From assembly GCA_024704175.1 (NCBI GenBank), contig CP085629.1, forward strand, positions 6,262,001 through 6,326,000: DNA of 64,000 bases, in the 5' to 3' direction. Shown here piece by piece: positions 8,236 through 16,452 of this stretch (position 1 is its first letter; the number at the start of each line of letters is the position of its first letter). The DNA is from Paenibacillus sp. P25 (lineage in GTDB: Bacteria; Bacillota; Bacilli; Paenibacillales; NBRC-103111). The translations under genes and the position numbers were made by a program. Below the pieces are notes generated by a model. It ran no database searches, was not told the DNA's origin, and saw only the letters and a list, made by a program, of their open reading frames with translations.

Positions 8236-9855
8236 TTATCTTCCGACGACGCCGGTGCTGTTGATTAACTTATCCAGCACCTGGTCGATGGTGGTCATAA
8301 AGCGCGAAGCCGCACCGTACGCATGCTGGAACTTTATCATATTGGACATTTCTTCGTCGAGTGAAACGCCGCTGACCGATTGGCGTCTGCTGTCGATCTG
8401 ATCGACAAGAGCGCTTTGGTTTTCCGCTTGGCGGGTGGCCGATTGAGCTTGAACCCCCATCTGTGCCACAATGGAACGGAAATAATCGTCTATAGTCCCA
8501 GTCGTTACGACCGGTGTTGTGCCGCCAGCGGTCGTCCCTGTACTGGCAAAAGAAAACTGCGAGTCCTTCAGCTGCGAGATCAGGATGGCCAGCGTATTAT
8601 TGCCCTTGACGGTTGTTTCGTTAGGTGCCGTTCCATCCGTTCGCATAGAGGTGGCAATTTGATTCGGATCGCTAACAATAGCCGGATTCACTTGAAAGCT
8701 GGAAGCCGTCACCGTTCCGCCGGATTTAGCCGTGAAGAAATCCCCGCCTGCCGATGCAGGTGTTGAGAAGATATAGCCCAGCTTGTGCAAACCGTTAATC
8801 CCTTTGACCACAACGGTTGTATCCGAAGACAGAGTACGGTCGGCGACCGTTCCCGAGTACGTCTTCGGCGTAAGAACCGTGCCTGTAGCCGTCGTCGTGG
8901 GTATCATCAGTACGGCATTGTTAGGAATGACGGATCCAGCCGGAATGGTGACTGTAACATCGCCGTTGGCAATGGAATTGGCCATCGTGTCCAGCTGTTT
9001 CTGATAATCGGCTACGTAGGTATCCCTTGACACAAACAGCCCGTAAACTTCCCCGCTGTTCAAATCGCCGGACGATTTGGCGCCGCTTAGCGTGGCGGAG
9101 GTTACAGCGCTGCCCGTTTGTCCGTTAACCAAATTAATATTGCCCATGCTGATATTATAGCCTTGCGGCGTATTGGTGACGGTGATGTTCACAATCTTCG
9201 ACAATTGGTCCGTTAACAAATCGCGCTGGTCCCGCAGGTCGTTAGCGTCATCGCCCAAACCTTCGATCCGGAAAATTTCATTGTTCAAGGAAGCGATCGT
9301 ACCTGTCAAAGAGTTGATTTGATTCGCCTTGGAATCAATGCTGTTGGTCAGGTCCGCGCTTAAGTCACTTAGCCGCTTGCTGGTCGAATTGAAGGCGTCG
9401 GCCAGAGCCATGGCATTCTCACGAACCAATTTCCGCGCCGAAACATTCTCCGAGTCTTTGCTCAGGTCCGTCCATGATTTCCAGAAGTTATCCAGCACGG
9501 TACGTATGCCGGTATCCGACGGCTCGTTGATTATGGCTTGAAGCTTATCGAGCGTATCGCTCTGGATGGAGTAGCTTCCCAGTCGCTTATTCTCATTGCG
9601 AAACTGATCGTCCAGGAATTGCTCCCGGATTCTCGTAATGGAGGTGAACTCAACGCCCTGTCCCATTTGGCCCGGAACGTTGCTGTTCATCATCCCAGGG
9701 TATTCAATCGGCTTGGAAGCGACCATATTGACCACTTGCCGGGAGTACCCTGCCGTATTGGCGTTGGCGATATTATGGCCTGTCGTAGTAAGAGCGGCCT
9801 GCTGTGTAAATAAGGCCCGCTTAGATATTTCAATCCCCGTAAAGGTTGAACGCAA
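8236..9855 (-). CDS. flgK: Flagellar hook-associated protein 1
   Basis: FlgK is the hook-filament junction protein next to the hook. The 539-residue product has the rod/hook N-terminal motif (ALTTTGHNIANANTAGYSRQVV), the FlgK helical bundle (DLRDQRDLLTDQLSKIVNI), and the conserved C-terminus (SGVSLDEEMSNMIKFQHAYGAASRFMTTIDQVLDKLIN). It lies between flgN, its likely chaperone gene, and flgL. The reading frame is intact. Confidence 0.97.
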   Translation of the reverse strand: MRSTFTGIEISKRALFTQQAALTTTGHNIANANTAGYSRQVVNMVASKPIEYPGMMNSNVPGQMGQGVEFTSITRIREQFLDDQFRNENKRLGSYSIQSDTLDKLQAIINEPSDTGIRTVLDNFWKSWTDLSKDSENVSARKLVRENAMALADAFNSTSKRLSDLSADLTNSIDSKANQINSLTGTIASLNNEIFRIEGLGDDANDLRDQRDLLTDQLSKIVNITVTNTPQGYNISMGNINLVNGQTGSAVTSATLSGAKSSGDLNSGEVYGLFVSRDTYVADYQKQLDTMANSIANGDVTVTIPAGSVIPNNAVLMIPTTTATGTVLTPKTYSGTVADRTLSSDTTVVVKGINGLHKLGYIFSTPASAGGDFFTAKSGGTVTASSFQVNPAIVSDPNQIATSMRTDGTAPNETTVKGNNTLAILISQLKDSQFSFASTGTTAGGTTPVVTTGTIDDYFRSIVAQMGVQAQSATRQAENQSALVDQIDSRRQSVSGVSLDEEMSNMIKFQHAYGAASRFMTTIDQVLDKLINSTGVVGR

Positions 9856-9886
9856 TTTTCTTCATCTCCCTCGCGCACTATGCGAT

Positions 9887-10387
9887 TTATGCTTTTGTAT
9901 CAAAAAGACCCGGTCTCTTCGTCCCATAAGAAGTCTGCAGGGGGTTCTGATATATCACGTCATCCTCGCTTGGTCCGGTCATCAGATCCAGGGAATAATT
10001 GATGTAGGCTAGCGACTGTTCGATCAACTGCTGGTTGATTTGGTTGATTTCCCGCAGCTTCCTGATCGTTGCCAGCGACTGTTTCTGCTTATCCACGAGC
10101 GCTTTCTTATCTTCCACATTGAAAATAATTTTTGTCAAATCGCTGACGGTCACGCGGGGATTCGGCTTGTAGCCCTTCTCCATCATGAAAGCGCCGATCG
10201 CCTCCACTCGCCGCTGGTCCAGGGCGCCGATTTGCTTTAACAGCTTATTTTCCTTGGTTACGATCTGCGTCAGATGCTCCACCTGATTGTGAATGAGCAC
10301 ATGCTTCTTCTGCTCCGCCAGCTCCAGCAAGGTGTTATGAACATCATTCAACGCGGCCATCGTGTGCAACAGGGCTTCAAAAGACAT
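9887..10387 (-). CDS. flgN: Flagellar export chaperone FlgN
   Basis: FlgN-family cytoplasmic chaperone for FlgK and FlgL. The 166-residue protein is almost entirely helical (LLELAEQKKHVLIHNQVEHLTQIVTKENKLLKQI ... LREINQINQQLIEQSLAYINYSLDLM), with the C-terminal hydrophobic helix that binds hook-associated proteins. It sits between flgM and flgK, the B. subtilis yvyG position. Confidence 0.92.
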   Translation of the reverse strand: MSFEALLHTMAALNDVHNTLLELAEQKKHVLIHNQVEHLTQIVTKENKLLKQIGALDQRRVEAIGAFMMEKGYKPNPRVTVSDLTKIIFNVEDKKALVDKQKQSLATIRKLREINQINQQLIEQSLAYINYSLDLMTGPSEDDVIYQNPLQTSYGTKRPGLFDTKA

Positions 10388-10404
10388 GGCTCTTCACCTC
10401 AATG

Positions 10405-10665
10405 TTATTTCAAGAACGGAAAAATCTTCTCGGCCAGCGTCTTGGCGTCTACTTGATAGGTGCCGGCGGCAACCGATTTTTTCAGCGATTCGAGCTTCTC
10501 CGGAGGAGTAACGTTTTGTGTACCCAATAGCTCTTTCGCCTCGCTTGAAATCTCCACCTGGTCCTTCTTCTTTCCTGCTCTGCCTGCGGAGGCAGTATAT
10601 TGTGAGTCCTGGTTCTTCTTGTATTGGTTCACCGCTCCGACCCTATTCGTTCCGTTGATTTTCAT
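10405..10665 (-). CDS. flgM: Anti-sigma factor FlgM
   Basis: FlgM holds the flagellar sigma factor SigD inactive until the hook is complete and FlgM is removed. The product has the family layout: KINGTNRVGAVNQYK at the N-terminus, a basic linker (AGRAGKKKDQVEISSEAKEL), then LESLKKSVAAGTYQVDAKTLAEKIF. The ATG at 10665 follows GAGGTG; an in-frame ATG three codons earlier would include part of that site. The product is 86 residues. It is the first gene after a SigD-type promoter, so it is under feedback control by the sigma factor it inhibits. Confidence 0.93.
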   Translation of the reverse strand: MKINGTNRVGAVNQYKKNQDSQYTASAGRAGKKKDQVEISSEAKELLGTQNVTPPEKLESLKKSVAAGTYQVDAKTLAEKIFPFLK

Positions 10666-10695
10666 GCATCTCACCTCGCATTAGGGCATAAATAA

Positions 10696-10735
10696 ACCCA
10701 CCGATTCAGCGTTATTACTACTTTTATCGGTGGGT
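10696..10735. repeat. Inverted repeat overlapping the flgM SigD promoter
   Basis: ACCCACCGAT (10696-10705) and ATCGGTGGGT (10726-10735) form a 10-bp dyad with a 20-nt spacer. The upstream arm on the minus strand contains the SigD -10 core CCGAT. It lies after the yvyF stop, so it may act as a partial yvyF terminator as well. Confidence 0.75.
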
Positions 10736-10751
10736 GCTTTTTAAAAGTTTA
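10724..10751 (-). promoter_or_regulatory. SigD-type promoter of flgM-flgN-flgK-flgL
   Basis: On the minus strand TAAA (10748-10751) is followed after 16 bp by ACCGATAA (10724-10731), a 6/8 match to GCCGATAT with the same spacing as the hag promoter. The leader to the flgM ATG is about 50-60 nt. Confidence 0.75.
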
Positions 10752-10769
10752 TATATAAATAAGAATAAC

Positions 10770-11195
10770 TTATTTTATGCGGTTCTGCAATCGATCCTTA
10801 ATATTGAAGGAAACCCGGTTTTTGTCTTCTTCCAGTCGCTGTTTCCGTCTTTCATCCTCCTGCAGGTTGCTTGCTTCTTTGGCCAATCGGGATCGGCACG
10901 ATTCGCACATCGTATTCTCCCGAATCGGTTCTCCGCAAACCTCGCATTCATACGACATGTTCTCATGATTTTTGATGGAAATGCGGCCCTCTCGTATGAA
11001 CTTCACAATCTGCTTCACCGGAACTTCAACGGCTTCGCTTAGCTCGTTAATATTGCAGGCCCGGTTCTCCCGCAAATATTTGATGCATCTTTCATACTGG
11101 CCTTCGATCTCCTTGATGCAATTAGGACACATGCCATGAATATTTTTAATATACACTTTGCCGCAGCGGTCACAGTTGGCAACATTCAGACTCAT
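10770..11195 (-). CDS. yvyF: Flagellar operon zinc-ribbon protein YvyF (TIGR03826 type)
   Basis: The 141-residue protein has an N-terminal zinc ribbon (CDRCGKVY ... CPNCIKEIE), a central winged-helix-like part (INELSEAVEVPVKQIVKFIREGRI), and a second zinc ribbon (CEVCGEPI ... CESCRSRL). It closes with a charged C-terminal tail (RVSFNIKDRLQNR). This is the YvyF/TIGR03826 family found between comFC and flgM; a regulatory role is suspected but not established. The start is placed at the ATG before SLNVANCDRCG (11195), because the earlier in-frame start adds a poorly conserved tail. Confidence 0.9.
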   Translation of the reverse strand: MSLNVANCDRCGKVYIKNIHGMCPNCIKEIEGQYERCIKYLRENRACNINELSEAVEVPVKQIVKFIREGRISIKNHENMSYECEVCGEPIRENTMCESCRSRLAKEASNLQEDERRKQRLEEDKNRVSFNIKDRLQNRIK

Positions 11196-11258
11196 AAGTG
11201 TAAAGGCCCCCTTTCTTAAACCCTTGGCTCCGTCCATGGTTCCATAGTTCTACTTTGT

Positions 11259-11285
11259 TTATCGGATGTTTTGTCGTTTTTTATA
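11259..11285 (-). promoter_or_regulatory. Candidate SigD-type promoter before yvyF
   Basis: TCCGATAA (11259-11266 on the minus strand) has an AT-rich TATA 15 bp upstream (11282-11285). A 7-bp inverted repeat (11261-11267 with 11288-11294) overlaps the -10. The -35 match is poor. Confidence 0.4.
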
Positions 11286-11311
11286 AGATCCGATGAAGAA
11301 AATTTTAAGCG

Positions 11312-12091
11312 CTACCGTGCCCAACTTATTCCGCAAACCTCAGCGGTAATCGCCGATTTGATTGTTCGGGCGCATTCGTTCAGCGTACTTCCCGTGGTAT
11401 ATACGTCATCGATGATATAGATGCGGATCCGCCGGTCGCGGCTGGCCTGCCCTAGCCTCTCTCCATTGACCGAATCCAGCTCGAACACGCCTACCAAATC
11501 GTCCAGCCGCTCCGCTCTGGCCTTAAAGCTTTGCTTGTCCGTATGCCGGGTGCGCCGAAGCAAGGGAATGACGGGCAGGTTGGCAAGTCGCCCGAGCTCG
11601 AACGCCATTTGCTTCGCTTGATTGAAGCCGCGTTCGGCATAACGCTGATCGCTTAGAGGGACGAAGGTTAGAACTTCCGTTACGGGAGACGTTTTGGCAT
11701 TGGGCTGAATTGAGGGATTCCGATGAAGATGGTAGGCATGAAGCAGCATATGGCCCAGGAGAGCACTTAGTTTCTCCTGTCCCCGATACTTGTACTGCGC
11801 CAGCCATTCCTTCATTTGTTCATCATAACGAACAGCACTGCGGTTTTGAGCGAACCAGGTTTCCTCGCGCCGGGCACAATCGGGGCACGATTCATACCGC
11901 CCGCACACCGGGCATTCGACCTGAAGAATCCAGGGGATCGCTTCCCAGCATCTTTTGCAAAGGGGTAGCTTCTCCCGGTGATTATGCGCATTCCCGCAGT
12001 ATAAACACACCAAACTTTTCTGTGCCAGCAAGCCCTCCAGCCCTGTCATAAGCCGCGAAAGCCGCTGGGCTCCTTGATGAATCCATGTCAT
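11312..12091 (-). CDS. comFC: ComF-family phosphoribosyltransferase-like competence protein
   Basis: ComFC is required for DNA uptake in natural competence and belongs to the phosphoribosyltransferase superfamily. The product of up to 259 residues has an N-terminal double zinc finger (CLYCGN ... CKRCW; CPVCG ... CPDC), then YKYRGQEKLSALLG, VPLSDQRYAERGFNQAKQMA, and the PRPP-binding loop YIIDDVYTTGSTLNECA near residues 225-240. It starts at the end of comFA, probably with an ATGA overlap. comFB, which separates comFA and comFC in B. subtilis, is absent. Confidence 0.93.
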   Translation of the reverse strand: MTWIHQGAQRLSRLMTGLEGLLAQKSLVCLYCGNAHNHREKLPLCKRCWEAIPWILQVECPVCGRYESCPDCARREETWFAQNRSAVRYDEQMKEWLAQYKYRGQEKLSALLGHMLLHAYHLHRNPSIQPNAKTSPVTEVLTFVPLSDQRYAERGFNQAKQMAFELGRLANLPVIPLLRRTRHTDKQSFKARAERLDDLVGVFELDSVNGERLGQASRDRRIRIYIIDDVYTTGSTLNECARTIKSAITAEVCGISWAR

Positions 12092-13967
12092 GGCTTATCT
12101 CCCCGTTTACCCGGTTTAAATAGCCTTTCTTCAGCGCAATCCGGTTCATCTCCTTGATTTGCCTCACGGCGCCGGCTTGTGCGCTTGTTTTCTCTTTCGC
12201 CGAAAAGTAGACGTTGCCGTTCGGATCCTGGGCCGACCTTCCCGCTCTTCCCGCCATCTGCACCAACGCGGCGGCATCGAATATAGGGGCATCGGCGTCC
12301 CAGATAAAGACGTCCGACTTGGGGATCGTTACACCCCGCTCGAGGATCGTAGTCGTCACGAGCATTCTGATTTGCCTTTCGCGAAATTGTGTCACTTTGT
12401 CCGCTCTTTCGTCATCTTTGGATGATGTGCCTTCTATGTATACATTCGGAAACGCTGATCTTAGGAGCTGAACCGCCGGAAGCACCATAGCGATTTTCGG
12501 AACAAAAATAAACAGCTGCGCTCCCCGCTCCAGAGAGGCTCGCAGCCTTTGTTCCAGGTCGCTCGGAAGTCGCCGTTTTTTAAATATTTGCAGCAGAGGC
12601 TCCGTTTTGATAAACCGGGGTACGGGCAGCGGGTGTCGGTGGTATCTCGCCGGCACTCGGGCATGAACCAGCCGTCCTCTCCTGGCTTCCCGCCTGCAGC
12701 TTCTCCGGCGGGGTAGCGGACAGCAGGATATACGCTCCCTGTGTTGTACAAGTCTGACTGACGGCATACTGCAGCGGCGGGTTATTATGATAAGGAAAGG
12801 CATCGATCTCGTCCACGATCACCAGGTCAAAGGCCTCCCGAAAACGCATCAGCTGATGCGTTGTGGCGATCGTGATGTCGCCTCGCTCCCACCGCTGCTC
12901 GTCGCCGCCATACAAAGTGACGACCTTCACCCCGGCAAACGCCTGTTCGATGCGGGGCTTCAGCTCCAGGACCACATCCCTCCGCGGGGTGGTTATGGCG
13001 ACTTTCCCCCTTGATCGAGCGTATAACGCACCATGGGAAAGATCATCTCGGTCTTCCCAGCTCCTGTTACAGCCCAAATTAGAAAACGTGGCTTCTCACC
13101 AGTTGATAATCCCTTCCTTGGGTGGAATTCATTTGCTTTCAAAAATCTCAGTGCCTGTCCCGCGGCTTCCGTCTGCAAGTCACTTAAACCCCAGGGTCCC
13201 GTATAGGGTTCTGTTGTGAAGTCTTCCTCACTTGTCTGCTTCCCGCGACTCGCTTGTACCACCGCCTGCACGAATGAGCGGAGTACAGAAGCGCGACCTG
13301 CCCATAGTCAAGCACTCTTCGCAGTAAGGACACGGCCCGCCGCAGCTCGGGCAGTCGGACCAGCGGATTCGCCGCTCGTCTTCATTCCCGCAGCGTGAGC
13401 AGCGCGGTTTTGCAGATCTGGCCATGCTCGGCAAAGCAACCTTCGTTTAGGCGGCTCTGTCATTCGGATTCCGCAATCCAGTTCAATTTTGCCGGTTAAC
13501 CAGGCACTTTGCAGCATGTAATTGCGCTCCGGCTCAGCCCAACTCCATCCTTCATAAGCGGACAAAGCATCCCATTCTTCCATAAACAAGTATCGGCCTT
13601 GAATACTCGCTGAGAGCAGGTTCAGCTGATACGCAAGCTCCTCCGGCGTTTGGAATGGGCCAACCCCTGTCTCTTCATTAGACGGCGACCACTCCCACAG
13701 CCTGTAAGACCTGATCCTTTCGGCAGGAATCCTTAACCGGCTTCCTATTTGCCTTAGTACCTCCCAAGGCTTTTCCTTTGGACCCGCCTGATTCAATGCT
13801 TCATGCAGCATCGAAGCTTGTCCGAACGACAAAGACGGCTCAAGCACATACATCTTGAACATATGTCCATACTGCCGGATCCAATGGTCGCGGTCAGCAC
13901 GGATATCCAAAGACATGTGCCATGAACAGCCGCCGGAAGCTTGCAGCCTATATACTACGGTTTTCAT
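12088..13967 (-). CDS. comFA: ComFA DNA helicase/translocase (several frame disruptions)
   Basis: ComFA is the ATP-dependent helicase-like motor that helps pull single-stranded DNA into competent cells. The parts are all present but spread over three frames. They are: an N-terminal domain (13967 to about 13420); a four-cysteine zinc finger (CSRCG ... CPSCGGPCPYC, about 13400-13290); Walker A AVTGAGKTEM (about 13050); the DExx box VDEIDAFPYHNNP and LLSATPP (about 12800-12720); and the C-terminal helicase domain with QMAGRAGRS (about 12230). Frame changes fall near 13420, 13250, 13010 and 12690. Other essential genes here show similar single-base breaks, so sequence error is more likely than decay, but a pseudogene cannot be excluded. 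The stop is uncertain; TGA at 12088-12090 would overlap the comFC ATG. The ATG at 13967 follows GAAGGTGAT. Confidence 0.75.
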
Positions 13968-13979
13968 CAATCACCTTCG

Positions 13980-14378
13980 TCACATAAATTTGCAAGCGGT
14001 TTCCAAACTGTCTTGCTGGCTAAGCCGGACCACCATCACCTGCTCATCTTCATGCTCGCGTACCCACTCTTCCAAGTCCATGGTCTCGCTCATGCAGATG
14101 TTCAAATGATGCTCCTGACTTAACCTCCTGACTATGGCTAACGTGTCGTCACTGGATCCTTCATCGGCCACCGTAACGGCAATGGCTCTTCCTTTCAACC
14201 AGGAGAAAAAGTGGAGCGACCGGATAAACCATTCCACCTGGTTTTGATGATTCCACGTAATCAGCAGGTAGTGGACCGTTCTTGTCTTCTCCTGCCCTTT
14301 CCACCGACGGTGGAGCCAATGGACCAGTACGATTCCAGCAGCATAGCGACCGACGATCCCAACCAAGCCTATAAGCAT
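13980..14378 (-). CDS. Small membrane-anchored GT2-like protein of unknown function
   Basis: 132-residue protein starting at ATG 14378 (GGGAGGG upstream). It has one N-terminal transmembrane segment (LIGLVGIVGRYAAGIVLVHWL), then a short Rossmann-like domain resembling only the first half of a family 2 glycosyltransferase: YLLITWNHQNQVEWFIRSL and VTVADEGSSDDTLAIVRRL. The DxD catalytic region and acceptor half are absent, so enzyme activity is doubtful. It lies 12 bp before comFA, so it is probably co-transcribed. I do not know its role. Confidence 0.7.
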   Translation of the reverse strand: MLIGLVGIVGRYAAGIVLVHWLHRRWKGQEKTRTVHYLLITWNHQNQVEWFIRSLHFFSWLKGRAIAVTVADEGSSDDTLAIVRRLSQEHHLNICMSETMDLEEWVREHEDEQVMVVRLSQQDSLETACKFM

Positions 14379-14382
14379 AACG

Positions 14383-14400
14383 GCTCCCTCCCTTGGGAGC
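14383..14400 (-). promoter_or_regulatory. Hairpin enclosing the ribosome site of the GT2-like gene
   Basis: GCTCCC and GGGAGC pair around a 6-nt loop (AAGGGA on the minus strand). The Shine-Dalgarno GGGAGGG of the downstream gene lies in the loop and 3' arm, so translation may be limited by this structure. Confidence 0.5.
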
Positions 14401-14480
14401 ATTATATGCCGCCGAAGACCCGTTGGTTCCAGCCGTAAATATCCGCCTAGGAAGGCCGAGAAATCGGCTTCGCTTACGGT

Positions 14481-15207
14481 TTACAAGGTGACCCAGCCGT
14501 TCTTAATGGCAATAATTACGGCTTGCGTCCGGTCATCCACTTCCATTTTCTGCAGAATGCTGCTGACATGGTTTTTAACCGTTTTCTCGCTGATATACAG
14601 GAATTCGCCGATCATTTTATTGCTTTTGCCCTCCGCCATCAAACGAAGGACTTCCGCCTCGCGCCGCGTTAACGGGCTGTTATCCATATGAACGTATTTA
14701 ACGCCTGCTTCTTTCACGGCATTGCTCGATCCCGCTACACCCGACTCATCCAAATAAGTCATGCGTCGGAGCTGGTTGATCAATTTACCGGTCACTTTCG
14801 GATGAATATAAGCATGTCCGGCCACCACCGAACGGATTGCGTTAATCAGGGACTCCGCTTCCATATCCTTTAGAAGATAGCCCGAGGCTCCCTTGCGAAG
14901 CGTCTCGAACACGTAGCTTTCATCATCATGAATAGAGAGAATAATGACCTTGATGTCCGGGAAAATATCCTTCAGCTTCTCCGTCGCTACGACACCATTC
15001 TCAATGGGCATATTAATATCCATAAGCACGATATCCGGATGAAGCGTATTGCAGAGCTCCAATACTTGAATGCCGTCACCGCACTCACCGACGACCTCGA
15101 GATCGCTTTCCATGTTGAGTATACGTTTGACCCCTTCTCTAAAAAAGCTGATGGTCATCAGCGAGAACCAGTTTGATGGGCCGTTTCGTGTTGTTCATCA
15201 TCTCCAT
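14481..15207 (-). CDS. degU: Response regulator DegU (frameshift in receiver domain)
   Basis: NarL/FixJ-type response regulator that controls motility, exoenzymes and competence. The true start is ATG 15207, right after degS, with AAGGAGG upstream, encoding MEMMNNTKRPIKLVLADDHQLF. A run of six T then shifts the frame to a stop. With five T it continues REGVKRIL and the rest of the protein. Phosphorylation Asp is in DIVLMDINMP, the switch Lys in LLKDMEAES, and the C-terminal HTH reads LTRREAEVLRLMAEGKSNKMIGEFLYISEKTVKNHVSSIL. The restored length is 241 residues. The span is one base over a multiple of three. A sequencing error is likely; homopolymer phase variation is possible. Confidence 0.9.
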
Positions 15208-15210
15208 CTG

Positions 15211-16365
15211 CTACTCCTCCTTAGCGTCCGACTTTATTGGTATGACCATTGATATTTTTGTACCGGCCCCTATGTCCGATTGAATATCCATTCTTCCTTC
15301 CAGCGGCCCCACCCGCTCTCGCATGCCGATGAGCCCATAGTGGTTGCCCTTCGTGAGTTGCCGTTCGATATTGTCCGCTTCAAATCCTATGCCATTATCG
15401 GTTACGGTGATTTTCACCATTTGCATCTGGAAGGTAAGTTCCAACAAGACATGGGAGGCCTGGGCGTGCTTCAATACGTTGGAGAAGGCTTCTTGAACGA
15501 GGCGAAAGACGGCGGCTTCCATACCTGAGGGAAGGCGGGTTTCTTTGCCCACCGTTTCAAACTGGGTTCGGATTTTATGCTTGTCCTCAAAGTCCTGAAC
15601 GAACTTCCGCAGTGTCGGTACGAGACCCAAATCATCAAGAGCCATAGGGCGAAGATTGAAAATGATCTTTCGAACCTCCTCAATCCCGCCCCTGACTTGG
15701 CCCTTCAAATCCACCAATTCTTCTTTGACCGCATTAAACGCTTGTTTGGCCATCATCCGCTCGGCAATCTCGGTCCTTAGCACGATATTCGCCAAATTTT
15801 GCGCCAGTCCGTCATGAATTTCCCGGGCAATCCGCTTTCGTTCTTCCTCTTGCGCCAAAATAATCTTCAGTCCCAATATTTGCCGGTTCTTGGCTGATTC
15901 CAGCATACGGGTTACCTGGTTTAGGTCGCCGGACAAATATTCCAGCACCACATTTAATTGGGACACTAGCCCTTCGGCGCGCTCCAGTCGCCTGTCAATG
16001 CCCTTCAGCCTTTTCTGCAGGTCATCGCGTCGGGCTTTCAGATGCAGTTCCTTTTCCCTATAAATGGAGAGCTGCGCTTGCAGCCGCGTGGCATTCTCGT
16101 AGGCCAATCGGATGTCCTCTTCGTTAAACCGCTTAAAATCGCGGCTTACTTCCGTAAGACGGACTCGTGATCTCCGATAGTCGGCTTCAAACTGATCGAC
16201 CAGATCAATCGTCTTGGTCGTTTCTTCAATGACTTTCGCAAGCTCGTTACTCAGTGTTTCCCGTTCAGTCCGGACACTCTCACAAATCTCAAACACCTGG
16301 TACTTGCTGTTCTCCATGACATCGATGGCATTCTTGATGACGCGGTCTAAAGCATCGACTTGCAT
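15211..16365 (-). CDS. degS: Cytoplasmic sensor histidine kinase DegS
   Basis: Soluble kinase that phosphorylates and dephosphorylates DegU. The 384-residue protein has the N-terminal coiled-coil sensor (residues ~20-170), a HisKA_3 dimerisation helix with the phospho-acceptor His in EERKRIAREIHDGLAQ, and an HATPase domain (LVQEAFSNVLKHAQA N-box, VTDNGIGFEAD G1-box, GLIGMRERV G2-box). There are no transmembrane segments. The stop lies 3 bp before the degU start, so they form one operon. Confidence 0.96.
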   Translation of the reverse strand: MQVDALDRVIKNAIDVMENSKYQVFEICESVRTERETLSNELAKVIEETTKTIDLVDQFEADYRRSRVRLTEVSRDFKRFNEEDIRLAYENATRLQAQLSIYREKELHLKARRDDLQKRLKGIDRRLERAEGLVSQLNVVLEYLSGDLNQVTRMLESAKNRQILGLKIILAQEEERKRIAREIHDGLAQNLANIVLRTEIAERMMAKQAFNAVKEELVDLKGQVRGGIEEVRKIIFNLRPMALDDLGLVPTLRKFVQDFEDKHKIRTQFETVGKETRLPSGMEAAVFRLVQEAFSNVLKHAQASHVLLELTFQMQMVKITVTDNGIGFEADNIERQLTKGNHYGLIGMRERVGPLEGRMDIQSDIGAGTKISMVIPIKSDAKEE

Positions 16366-16452
16366 CCGGACAAAGCTCCTTCGCCATTTTTCTTACCGTT
16401 CTAGCAATATAGTACCATATTTATATGAGATTGTGAGAGCATATAGAACTAA

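Noticed and set aside
12088..13967. comFA as a true pseudogene
   Set aside because: All helicase and zinc-finger motifs are intact, and the same type of single-base break affects essential genes here. Decay remains possible but is not the best reading.
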